Assembly (NCBI GenBank): GCA_035495555.1
Contig: DATJFQ010000024.1
Span: forward strand, 1-64,000
Direction: 5' to 3'
Origin: DATJFQ01 sp035495555
GTDB lineage: Bacteria; Acidobacteriota; Vicinamibacteria; Vicinamibacterales; 2-12-FULL-66-21
DNA length: 64,000 nucleotides
In this document: positions 1-7,671 of the stretch, in pieces
How the letters are laid out: each line of letters begins with the position of its first letter
Position numbering within the stretch: the first letter of the stretch is position 1
The notes under the pieces: generated by a model
The model's database searches: none
The model's input: only the letters and a program-made list of their open reading frames with translations
What the model was told of the DNA's origin: nothing
Position numbers and translations under genes: made by a program

Positions 1-51
1 ATCGGCGACGAAGTGCTGCGACCCGCGCTCGTCGCCGTCGCGCGCACGTAG
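1..51 (+). CDS. C-terminal end of an upstream gene (partial)
   Basis: Frame 1 is open from the window edge to a TAG at 49-51, giving about 16 residues ending VAVART. It stops 17 bases before the GTG of the glycosyltransferase, a spacing that suits two genes in one transcript. The fragment is too short to assign a family, and an open frame of this length can occur by chance in GC-rich DNA. Confidence 0.3.
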   Translation: MGDEVLRPALVAVART

Positions 52-68
52 CGCGGCGCTACGCGCAC

Positions 69-1325
69 GTGCGCATCCTTCTCGCGACGTTCGGGTCCCT
101 CGGCGATCTCCACCCCGTCATCGCGCTTGGCGTCGAACTGCAGCGCCGCGGTCATGCGGCAGCCATCGTCACGTCCGAATATCACAGGGAACGCGTCAGC
201 AAGACCGGGCTCGGCTTCTATCCGGCCGCGCCGGATCTCCGTCCCGACGACAAGGCGCTCATCCGCGCGACGATGGACGAGCGCAAGGGGCCCGAGGAGG
301 TCGTGCGTTTCATGGTGCGCGCGCTGCCGCAAACCTACGCGGACTACGACCGTGCAGCGAACGCGGACGGCGGGGCTCACCTGATCATCACGAGCGACCT
401 CGCGTACGCGGGACCGATCCTGGCGCAGAAGACGGGCCTCGCGTGGGCGTCGCAGGTGCTGTCGCCGATTTCCTTTCTGTCGCCGTACGACGAGACCGTG
501 CTGCCGCCGATTCCGTGGCTGCGGCATCTGCACGCGCTGGGGCCGCGCTTCTATGGTGCGGTGCTCGGTCTCGCGAAGCACGCCGCGCGACGATTGACGT
601 CTCCGATCAATGATTTCCGGCTGTCGCTCGGGCTCGAGCCCGTACGCGACCCTTTTTTCGACGACAAGCACGCACCGAAGCTGGTGCTTGCCATGTTTTC
701 GCGGTTGATTGGAGAACCGCGCCCGGACTGGCCGCGCCAGGCGGTGCAGACGGGTTACGCGTTCTACGACGGCGACGAACCGGAGCTGTCACCGGAGCTG
801 CGCGCGTTTCTCGATGGAGGGGAGGCGCCGCTGACATTTACCCTCGGATCCGCGGCGGTGTTCGATCCTGGGGCGTTCTTTCTCGAGAGCGCGGCAGCCG
901 CCCGTGAGCTGCGACGACGCGCCGTGCTGCTGGTCGGTCCGGCACCAGGCCCGGCGCCGCCTGCCGGACCGGATGTCGCGATGTTCTCGTACGCTCCGTT
1001 CTCCAAGCTGTTCCCGCGCTCCGCCGCCATCGTCCACCAGGGCGGCTCGGGTACAACCGCGCAAGCAATGAGAGCGGGGCGTCCGATGGTCGTCGTTCCG
1101 TACGCGCACGATCAACCCGACAACGCGCTGCGCGTGTCGGGACTCGGGGTCTCGCGGACTATCCGTCGAGGCCGCTACTCGGCGGAGACGCTCAGTCGCG
1201 CCCTGCGCGAGCTTTTGGACGATCCCGACGTGCCGCGCCGCTGTGCGGCCGTCCGCGACCAGCTCCTTCACGAAGACGGCGCAGCCGCAGCCGCCGATGC
1301 CATCGACCAGCGCTTCGGTCCCTGA
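69..1325 (+). CDS. Glycosyltransferase family 1 (UGT/MGT type)
   Basis: Predicted to transfer a sugar from a nucleotide donor to a lipid or small-molecule acceptor in the cytoplasm; the acceptor cannot be told from sequence. The 418-residue protein has the two-lobe GT-B layout. The N-terminus carries FGSLGDLHPVIALGVEL, the glycine-rich loop typical of GT28/GT1 N-domains, followed by RGHAAAIVTSE. The C-terminal lobe, about residues 320-365, has HQGGSGTTAQAMRAGRP and a following DQPDNALRV, which match the UGT donor-binding signature (HGGxGTTxxA, then DQxxNA). The length is normal for the family. The start is GTG at 69; no better ATG lies upstream in frame. The gene is convergent with the beta-propeller gene, with 20 bases between stops. 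It could belong to sterol, macrolide or glycolipid glycosylation. Confidence 0.85.
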   Translation: MRILLATFGSLGDLHPVIALGVELQRRGHAAAIVTSEYHRERVSKTGLGFYPAAPDLRPDDKALIRATMDERKGPEEVVRFMVRALPQTYADYDRAANADGGAHLIITSDLAYAGPILAQKTGLAWASQVLSPISFLSPYDETVLPPIPWLRHLHALGPRFYGAVLGLAKHAARRLTSPINDFRLSLGLEPVRDPFFDDKHAPKLVLAMFSRLIGEPRPDWPRQAVQTGYAFYDGDEPELSPELRAFLDGGEAPLTFTLGSAAVFDPGAFFLESAAAARELRRRAVLLVGPAPGPAPPAGPDVAMFSYAPFSKLFPRSAAIVHQGGSGTTAQAMRAGRPMVVVPYAHDQPDNALRVSGLGVSRTIRRGRYSAETLSRALRELLDDPDVPRRCAAVRDQLLHEDGAAAAADAIDQRFGP

Positions 1326-1345
1326 CATTGAAGATTCGGCATCTG

Positions 1346-2326
1346 TCATTTGCCAGTGACAAAAGCCATCCCGTCCGGTCCTCTGCCCGGCTCGAACTGC
1401 CTGGCAACCGTCCAGGACGTGAGATCGACGACCGCGATCCGGTTGTCCCCCGCGACCGCGACGTAGGCGTTCCGCCCGTCTGGCGCGATCAGGATTCCTT
1501 CCGGCTCGCGTCCGAGCGAGATTCGCCGTGCGATCGCGTGCGTCTTCGCATCGATGACAACGACGTCGCCCGAGTCGACGTCGCTGATCAGCGCATAGCG
1601 GCCGTCGCGGGTGAACCTCAGGCGGTTCGACCGCTTCGTCCCTGCGTCGAAGGTCGTGACGACCTTCCTGGAAGAGAGGTCGATGACCGACACGCCACCG
1701 TCCTGCGAGTGCGCGGCCCACACTTCCCGCCCGTCTGGCGAGACGTCGAACCCTTCCGGCCCGCGGCCCACCGGAACGATGACGGCGCTCCAGTTCAACG
1801 GATTCGTGGGGGAGCGCTCGAGCAGCGTCATGCTGTTCGAGCCGATGTTGCACGTGACGATTCGCGCGCCGTCGGCGCTCACCCACAACATGTGGGTTCC
1901 CGTCTGGCCCGTCCCCATCAGCCAATCGATCTTGTCCGTGGCGGGGTCGTAGCGGCCGACCAGCCGGTTGGTTTCCGACGTGAAGTACAGCTTCCCGTCG
2001 TGGAAGACGAGCCCGTGCGGGCGGCGCAGCGGTGTCACGTCGATCCGGCGGGTTTCTTTCATGCTCGCCAGATCGATCATCGAGATGCTGGATCCGGGCG
2101 TTTGTCCGCCGTAGTTGGAGGCGAACGCCCACCGGCCATCCGGTGAGACGGCCACCTCGTGCGGCGCGTCGCCGGTTCGAGCGGAGCCGAGAATTCGTCC
2201 GGTCTCCGGATCGATGGCAACCAGCGTCGCATCGTCCTTGTTCAAGACGAGGAGCCGTGCCGGCTGTTGCGCGGCCGACAGCACCACGGCAGCGCACATC
2301 ACAAACGTCAGGCAAAGGCTTCGCAT
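1346..2326 (-). CDS. Secreted YVTN-type beta-propeller protein
   Basis: A 326-residue protein with a clear Sec signal peptide (residues 1 to about 20, hydrophobic core then SAAQQ). The remainder consists of about 40-residue repeats of the YVTN/NHL-like propeller type, visible as HEVAVSPDGRWAFASN, GFDVSPDGREVWAAHS, RFTRDGRYALISD and GILIAPDGRNAYVAV. Each is followed by a V-I-D strand. Such propellers act as periplasmic or surface binding scaffolds; no catalytic motif is visible. The ATG at 2324-2326 directly precedes the signal sequence. It is divergent from the FmdB-like gene across 94 bases. Function is unknown beyond the fold. Confidence 0.85.
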   Translation of the reverse strand: MRSLCLTFVMCAAVVLSAAQQPARLLVLNKDDATLVAIDPETGRILGSARTGDAPHEVAVSPDGRWAFASNYGGQTPGSSISMIDLASMKETRRIDVTPLRRPHGLVFHDGKLYFTSETNRLVGRYDPATDKIDWLMGTGQTGTHMLWVSADGARIVTCNIGSNSMTLLERSPTNPLNWSAVIVPVGRGPEGFDVSPDGREVWAAHSQDGGVSVIDLSSRKVVTTFDAGTKRSNRLRFTRDGRYALISDVDSGDVVVIDAKTHAIARRISLGREPEGILIAPDGRNAYVAVAGDNRIAVVDLTSWTVARQFEPGRGPDGMAFVTGK

Positions 2327-2420
2327 GCGCGGATCTTACACGCGATGCCCGCGGCCGGCCGCGCGCCCGCAGGCCGGGTGCTGCCGCCGTCGCCATCTTC
2401 TTTCGATCTAGAATTCTGGG

Positions 2421-2639
2421 ATGCCGCTTTTTGAATATCTCTGCCAGGACTGCAGCCGCCAGTTCGAAGCCTTCGTGACCAGGGATCGCGCTCCGGAATG
2501 TCCGTCGTGTCGTGGCACGCAGCTTCGAAAGCTGCTGTCCTCGCCGGGCATGGTCGGAACGGCGGCCAGGCGGGAGACCGATGCCTTTCCTTCGTCCTGT
2601 GGCGCGGGGTGTGCCTGCGCCAGACAATCGGTGAATTAG
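2421..2639 (+). CDS. FmdB-family zinc ribbon protein
   Basis: A 72-residue protein beginning MPLFEYLCQDCSRQFEAF with a second pair in CPSCRG, so two CxxC knuckles spaced as in the FmdB/CxxC_CxxC_SSSS zinc-ribbon family. The C-terminal tail is Ser/Gly/Cys-rich (SSCGAGCACA), also typical. Members are small putative regulators or zinc carriers of uncertain role. It heads a run of co-directional genes (sulfurtransferase, SufE-like, M28 peptidase), with 48 bases to the next start. The bases around and after its TAG (2637-2639) are unusually AT-rich and weakly repetitive. Confidence 0.85.
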   Translation: MPLFEYLCQDCSRQFEAFVTRDRAPECPSCRGTQLRKLLSSPGMVGTAARRETDAFPSSCGAGCACARQSVN

Positions 2640-2687
2640 TAAACCAGTTCACCTTCACCAATTCACAATTTGCCCGGAGGCACTCCC

Positions 2688-3554
2688 ATGGCCACGCCAA
2701 TTGCCGAGCGGGGATACGCTCACCCCGACGTTCTCGTGTCCACCGACTGGGTGCAGGAACATCTCCATGATCCGAAGGTGCGGCTGATCGAATCGGACGA
2801 AGACACGCTGCTGTATTCCACGGGCCACCTGCCCGGCGCGTGCAACGTCGACTGGACCGCAGACCTGAACGATCAGGTGCGTCGTGATTACATCACCCGG
2901 GAAGGTTTCGAGAGCCTGATGTCGCGCTTGGGCGTGACCAACGACACAACGGTCGTGTTTTACGGGGACAAGAACAACTGGTGGGCGACCTATGCGTTCT
3001 GGGTCTTCCAGTTGTTCGACCATACGAACGCCAGAGTGATGGACGGCGGCCGGCTCAAGTGGGAAAAAGAAGGGCGCCCGATGACGCGCGAAGTCCCCTC
3101 CTATGCGCGGACGAACTACAAGGCGTCGGAGCGTGACGATCTGCCGCACCGGGCGTATCGAGACGATGTGCTGACGCACATCAGGACGCAGGGGCAGCTC
3201 GTGGACGTGAGGAGTCCGGAGGAGTACGCGGGCACGCGACTCCACATGCCGGACTATCCGAACGAAGGAGCGCTCCGGGGCGGCCACATTCCCGGGGCAA
3301 AAAGCGTCCCCTGGGCCCGCGCGATCAACCCGGAGGACGGGACGTTCAAGCCGGCGTCGGAGCTCAAGAAGTTGTACTGCGAAGACCAGCGGCTCTCGCC
3401 ATCCAAGGAAACCATCGCGTACTGCCGGATCGGCGAGCGCAGCAGCCACACGTGGTTCGCGCTCAAATACCTGCTCGGGTTCGACAACGTCCGCAATTAC
3501 GACGGGAGCTGGACCGAATGGGGAAATTCTGTCGGAGTTCCCATTGAGAAGTAA
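2688..3554 (+). CDS. Thiosulfate sulfurtransferase (tandem rhodanese)
   Basis: Transfers sulfane sulfur from thiosulfate to an acceptor through a cysteine persulfide. Two rhodanese domains are visible: an N-terminal inactive one (about residues 15-135, with GHLPGACNVDW) and a C-terminal active one (about 160-285, with VDVRSPEEYAG and GHIPGAKSVPW). The active-site loop is YCRIGERSSHTW, with the catalytic Cys followed by Arg as in actinobacterial CysA2-type enzymes. I chose the ATG at 2688 because GGAGG at 2676-2680 sits 7 bases upstream; a TTG six codons earlier is also open. The SufE-like gene follows after 6 bases. Together they suggest a persulfide-handling unit. Confidence 0.92.
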   Translation: MATPIAERGYAHPDVLVSTDWVQEHLHDPKVRLIESDEDTLLYSTGHLPGACNVDWTADLNDQVRRDYITREGFESLMSRLGVTNDTTVVFYGDKNNWWATYAFWVFQLFDHTNARVMDGGRLKWEKEGRPMTREVPSYARTNYKASERDDLPHRAYRDDVLTHIRTQGQLVDVRSPEEYAGTRLHMPDYPNEGALRGGHIPGAKSVPWARAINPEDGTFKPASELKKLYCEDQRLSPSKETIAYCRIGERSSHTWFALKYLLGFDNVRNYDGSWTEWGNSVGVPIEK

Positions 3555-3560
3555 CTGGCG

Positions 3561-4007
3561 ATGGCGTATCCCGAGAAGCTTCAGCAAGTGATCGAGATGT
3601 TCGATCTGTTCGATACGGCGGACAGGACGAGCATGCTTGTGAGCTACGCCGATCAGTTCCGGGAAGTGCCGCAGTCCGTGGCGACGCGGCCCTTTTCAAA
3701 GTCGCACCAGGTACCGCACTGCGAATCCGACGCGTACGTCTGGGGTGTCCGCCAACCCGACGGCACGCTCGATCTGCACTTCGCCGTCGAGAACCCCTCC
3801 GGGGTGTCGGCCCGCGCGCTCGCGGTCATTCTGCAGAAGACGTTGTCGGGGCTTCAGGCGGCAGATGTCGCGACAGTCGATGCCTCGATCGTCGAACGAC
3901 TGTTCCGCCAGAACATTTCAATGGGCAAAGGACTCGGCCTGATGTCGATGGTCCAGGCCGTTCAGGCCATCGCCAGAAGCGCGGCCGCACAGGACACACC
4001 CGCATGA
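3561..4007 (+). CDS. SufE-like cysteine desulfuration protein
   Basis: A 148-residue Fe-S metabolism-associated domain protein. SufE accepts persulfide sulfur from a cysteine desulfurase and passes it to the SufB scaffold. The start MAYPEKLQQVIEMFDLF and the segment SHQVPHCESDAYVWG carry the conserved sulfur-accepting Cys, here about residue 54. The C-terminal LFRQNISMGKGLGLMSMV matches the conserved helical end of the family (normally LSPxRxxGLxxI). No SufBCDS genes lie in the window. It starts 6 bases after the sulfurtransferase stop and its TGA overlaps the ATG of the next gene by 4 bases (ATGA), so translational coupling is likely. The adjacent rhodanese could be its sulfur donor; that is inference. 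Confidence 0.88.
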   Translation: MAYPEKLQQVIEMFDLFDTADRTSMLVSYADQFREVPQSVATRPFSKSHQVPHCESDAYVWGVRQPDGTLDLHFAVENPSGVSARALAVILQKTLSGLQAADVATVDASIVERLFRQNISMGKGLGLMSMVQAVQAIARSAAAQDTPA

Positions 4008-6169
4008 CACGGATTCACGCCGCAGGATCGCTCGCGCCGCTGATGGCGCTGCTGCTCGCCCCGCACGTGCTGTCGCAGCCGCCGCAGCCCATCCGCGGGT
4101 TCAGCGCGGAGCACGTGGCGGCGCAGCGGAAGGTAGAAGACCAGTTCCGCGCCGTTCCGAAGCCGGAAAACCTGCGCGAGCACATGCGCATCATCAGCGC
4201 GGAGCCACACCACGCGGGCAGCCCGAACAGCCGGAAGGTCGCCGAGTACGTACTCTCGCAGTTCAAGTCCTACGGCCTGCACGCCTCGATTGAACAGTTC
4301 GAAGCGCTCATGCCGTATCCGACGGAGCGCGTGCTCGAGATGACGTCGCCGGCACGGTACGTCGCCAAACTGAAGGAACCACCGGTGCCTGAAGATCCGG
4401 ACTCCTCGGATGCAGGACAGCTTCCGACGTTCAACGCCTACTCGGCGGACGGGGACGTCACGGGCGAACTCGTGTATGTGAACTACGGCGTGCCCGCCGA
4501 TTACGAGCAGCTCGCGAAGCTGGGTGTCGACGTCAAGGGGAAGATCGTGATTGCCCGCTACGGTCAGAGCTGGCGCGGCATCAAGCCGAAGGTCGCCTAC
4601 GAACACGGCGCCATCGGCTGCATCATCTATTCGGATCCGAAAGACGACGGCTACTGGCCGGGAGACACGTATCCGACGGGGGCGTATCGCCCCGAGCAGG
4701 GCGTGCAGCGCGGAAGCGTGATGGACATGCCGATCCATCCCGGGGATCCCCTGTCGCCGGGCAAGGGCGCCGATCCAGGCACCCTCAACGCGGCCGATCG
4801 CGACAAGTCCGACGTCATCCTGAAGATCCCGGTGCTGCCGATTTCGTACGGCGATGCCCTCCCGCTGCTGCGCAATATGAGCGGCCCGGTTGCACCCGCC
4901 GACTGGCGCGGCGCGCTGCCGATCACGTATCACATCGGCGCCGGGCCGGCGACCGTGCACCTGAAGGTCGCGTTCGATTGGAAAGTGCGGCCGCTCTACG
5001 ACGTCGTCGCGCGGATCGACGGCTCGGAACACCCCGATGAGTGGATCATCCAGGGCAATCATCACGATGCATGGGTGAACGGCGCGTCGGACCCGACGAG
5101 CGGCAATGTCGCGCTGATGGAGACGGCGCGAGGGTTCGGCGAGCTCGTCAAGAACGGCTGGAAACCGAAGCGGACGATCATCCTCGCGTCGTGGGACGGC
5201 GAGGAATGGGGACTTCTCGGCTCGACGGAATGGGCCGAAAAGCACGCCGCCGAGCTCGAGAAAAACGCGGTCGTCTACATCAACAGCGACAGCACGGGCA
5301 CCGGGTGGTTGAACGCGTCCGGATCGCATTCGCTCCAGGCGCTCGTCAACGACGTCATGCGCGATCTGGCGGATCCGAAAGCGCCGGAGAAGACGCTGTT
5401 CCAGACAAAGCTGGATCACGCGCTGGAGACCGCGCGGACGGAGGACGCTCGGGCGAAGCTGCGCGCGCAGCGGGACTTCCCCATCGAAGCCCTGGGATCC
5501 GGCTCCGACTACACGTCGTTTCTCGACTATCTCCAGATCGCGTCGCTCAATCTCGGTTTTGGCGGTGAGGGCGGAGGCGGCGTCTACCACTCCGTCTACG
5601 ACAGCTTCTACTGGTATACGCATTTTTCCGACAAGGACTTCGCGTACGGCGCCGAACTGTCGCGCGTATCGGGTACGCTGCTGCTTCGATTGGCGGACGC
5701 GGACGTGCTCCCGTTCGAGTTCACGGCGACGGCCCGAACGCTCGGCGGCTACGTCGACGAGCTGGCGAAGCTCGCAAAAGACGACTCGGCGCCGGCCATC
5801 GATCTGACGCCGCTCCGAAGCGCCGTGTCGCATCTCGATCGCGCGGCGGCGGCCTACAACACGGCGGCCGCGCCAGACCGGCTCGACCGATTGAGCGGTA
5901 CACAACTGGATGACGTGAACCGGCTCCTCTACACCAGCGAGCGCGCGTTCCGCTACGACCCGGGCCTGCCCCGGCGGCCATGGTTCAAGCACCTCGCTTA
6001 CGCCCCGGGTTTCTACACCGGCTACGGCGTCAAGACGCTGCCCGGCATTCGCGAAGGCATCGAGCAGAAGCAGTGGGATGAGGCCCGCAAGTACGTGCCG
6101 ATCGTCGCGCAGGCCATCGAGAAGCTCGCCGGGCAAGTGGAGCGGGCCACGCAGATGATCGACAGGTAA
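4004..6169 (+). CDS. Secreted M28B metallopeptidase, glutamate carboxypeptidase II type
   Basis: A 721-residue exported zinc peptidase of the glutamate carboxypeptidase II/transferrin-receptor-like group, expected to trim peptides from the C-terminus outside the cytoplasm. Order of parts: signal peptide (1 to about 25, LMALLLAPHVLSQ), N-terminal peptidase segment, PA insert (about 145-310), M28 catalytic core (about 335-570), helical dimerisation domain (about 590-715). Likely zinc ligands are visible as NHHDAW (near 352), ASDPTSG (near 362), the DGEEWG general-base pair (near 399), NSDSTG (near 428) and VYHSVYDS (near 529). Length matches the family. The 4-base overlap with the SufE-like gene implies co-expression, although a functional link to sulfur transfer is not obvious. 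Confidence 0.92.
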   Translation: MTRIHAAGSLAPLMALLLAPHVLSQPPQPIRGFSAEHVAAQRKVEDQFRAVPKPENLREHMRIISAEPHHAGSPNSRKVAEYVLSQFKSYGLHASIEQFEALMPYPTERVLEMTSPARYVAKLKEPPVPEDPDSSDAGQLPTFNAYSADGDVTGELVYVNYGVPADYEQLAKLGVDVKGKIVIARYGQSWRGIKPKVAYEHGAIGCIIYSDPKDDGYWPGDTYPTGAYRPEQGVQRGSVMDMPIHPGDPLSPGKGADPGTLNAADRDKSDVILKIPVLPISYGDALPLLRNMSGPVAPADWRGALPITYHIGAGPATVHLKVAFDWKVRPLYDVVARIDGSEHPDEWIIQGNHHDAWVNGASDPTSGNVALMETARGFGELVKNGWKPKRTIILASWDGEEWGLLGSTEWAEKHAAELEKNAVVYINSDSTGTGWLNASGSHSLQALVNDVMRDLADPKAPEKTLFQTKLDHALETARTEDARAKLRAQRDFPIEALGSGSDYTSFLDYLQIASLNLGFGGEGGGGVYHSVYDSFYWYTHFSDKDFAYGAELSRVSGTLLLRLADADVLPFEFTATARTLGGYVDELAKLAKDDSAPAIDLTPLRSAVSHLDRAAAAYNTAAAPDRLDRLSGTQLDDVNRLLYTSERAFRYDPGLPRRPWFKHLAYAPGFYTGYGVKTLPGIREGIEQKQWDEARKYVPIVAQAIEKLAGQVERATQMIDR

Positions 6170-6285
6170 ATCAACGGCACGAGTTCGCAACGACCGAACG
6201 ACCCAGGGCATCTCTCGATCGGTACGGCACAACGCCGACGGCGCGCTGCGCTGCGGTCGTGATTGCGTCGTTGATCCCGGTCCTT

Positions 6286-6897
6286 ATGATCGAGGCAGGT
6301 CTGTTCCTGTTCGAGTCGCGACTCCCGCCAGTGGTTCAGCGCGAACTGTGGGGTCTTTGCGAGACCCTTGCGCACGGACCAGTGCCGATGTACGTGCCAA
6401 CCGTTCGCGGCGGGCGCAAGATGAGTGTCGGCATGTTGTGCCTCGGCCGGCACTGGAACGCGCAGACATACCGCTACGAGGCGCGTCGGACGGATTTCGA
6501 CGACCTTGACGTCCCGCCGCTCCCCGATCGACTCCGTGACATCGCGCGCGATGCCGCACGCGATGCCGGCTTCGAGATGTCGGCGGACCTGTGCATCATG
6601 AACTACTACACCGCAGAAGCGCGGATGGGCGTGCACCAGGACAAGGACGAACGGCCGGAGACGATCGCCCGCGGGATTCCGATTGTCTCGATCTCGCTCG
6701 GCGACAACGCCCGCTTCGTCGTCGGCGGCCTCACGCGCCGTGAACCGACGCGGCCGCTGGTGCTCCATTCAGGCGACGTGCTCGTGATGGGCGGTCCGTC
6801 ACGCCTCCGTTTTCATGGGGTGACGCGGATCCTGCCTGGCACTGCGCCGGCGGGCACTGGCCCGGGGCGCTATAACCTGACGCTGAGAGAGTGGTGA
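6286..6897 (+). CDS. alkB: AlkB, DNA alkylation-repair dioxygenase
   Basis: An Fe(II)/2-oxoglutarate dioxygenase that removes 1-methyladenine and 3-methylcytosine lesions by oxidative demethylation. The jelly-roll motifs are complete: MNYYTAEARMGVHQDKDE contains the HxD iron ligands (about residues 116-118), RFHGVTR gives the distal His (about 176), and RYNLTLR is the RxNxTxR 2-oxoglutarate clamp at the C-terminus. It aligns well with Escherichia coli AlkB over its length of about 200 residues. I chose the ATG at 6286 (MIEAGLFLFESRLP); a GTG at 6259 would add nine residues with no family support. It stands alone, 116 bases after the peptidase gene. Confidence 0.9.
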   Translation: MIEAGLFLFESRLPPVVQRELWGLCETLAHGPVPMYVPTVRGGRKMSVGMLCLGRHWNAQTYRYEARRTDFDDLDVPPLPDRLRDIARDAARDAGFEMSADLCIMNYYTAEARMGVHQDKDERPETIARGIPIVSISLGDNARFVVGGLTRREPTRPLVLHSGDVLVMGGPSRLRFHGVTRILPGTAPAGTGPGRYNLTLREW

Positions 6898-7027
6898 CCA
6901 CGAAAGATCAACTGCGCAACGTCACGACTACCGGGGACGCAAAGGTGTCTCAATCATCCTCGATGAGCCGTTTACGACGAGGCGGCCCTCCGCAACGAAG
7001 AGCCCGAGCGCGCAGCACAGCGGTCGT

Positions 7028-7624
7028 TTAGCAGTCGAATTTGGTGACGAGGCGACGGCTGCGGTGGGCGTCCAGCACGTGCTGACCGAGGCGCTTGCGG
7101 AGGAACACCTTCGATTCCGCCTCGTCGCCCGGGTGACGCACGAACCGGATCACGTTGAAATTGAGTTGCGCCAGCGCCGCGCGCATCTCATAGAACCGGT
7201 TCTTCGTCTTGACCAGGATTTCGTCGAAACCGTTGGCGAGCGCCCACACTTCCTGCTCTTCGGTCAGCGCCCGGAAATGCCCCTGCCCGCGCCAGTCGCT
7301 CCTGGTGCCGCCAATCCACTGGTAGAGGACACGCCGGCCGCCGAAATCCACGTGGTCGGCGAGCTGCTCGACCAGGTCGGCCAGCTTGGGATCGCTCTCG
7401 TCCGGACGGAGTTCGTGGGCCACCTTGAACGAAACCGGCACGATGGTGCCCGGATCGTCCGGCAGCGGCGCCTCCGCCATCAGGATCTGATGGTCCCGAT
7501 CGGACAGCCGGCGGATGACTTCGCTCGCCGACTTCTTACGCGGGAAGTCCAGGAAGAACTCCTCGATGTACTGGATCTCGAGGGCCCCCTGGTGGAGCGG
7601 ATACTGCTTGATGAGGTAGTCCAC
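7028..7624 (-). CDS. GNAT-family N-acetyltransferase
   Basis: A 198-residue protein with the acetyl-CoA binding motif A in RSDWRGQGHFRALTEEQE (about residues 112-130) and a following ALANGFDEILVKTKNRFYEMR, the usual GNAT strand-helix ending. The N-terminal third (about 1-60) is not typical and may form an acceptor-binding extension. The protein is transcribed toward alkB (convergent) and starts 47 bases after the stop of the ADOP permease on the same strand. The acceptor is unknown. Fold assignment is fairly secure, substrate not. Confidence 0.75.
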   Translation of the reverse strand: MDYLIKQYPLHQGALEIQYIEEFFLDFPRKKSASEVIRRLSDRDHQILMAEAPLPDDPGTIVPVSFKVAHELRPDESDPKLADLVEQLADHVDFGGRRVLYQWIGGTRSDWRGQGHFRALTEEQEVWALANGFDEILVKTKNRFYEMRAALAQLNFNVIRFVRHPGDEAESKVFLRKRLGQHVLDAHRSRRLVTKFDC

Positions 7625-7671
7625 CGAACCTAATCATATCGAATCCGGGAGGGCGCGAATCGAGCGCCGGC

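Noticed and set aside
2628..2670. AT-rich weakly repetitive stretch at the FmdB-like stop codon
   Set aside because: Segments such as CAGTTCA, CCTTCAC and CAATTCA hint at a decayed heptamer array spanning the TAG at 2637, but too few units match to call it.
3962..6232. Long open frame antisense to the M28 peptidase gene
   Set aside because: Arg/Val/Asp-rich translation without family motifs; it mirrors a strong real gene in GC-rich DNA.
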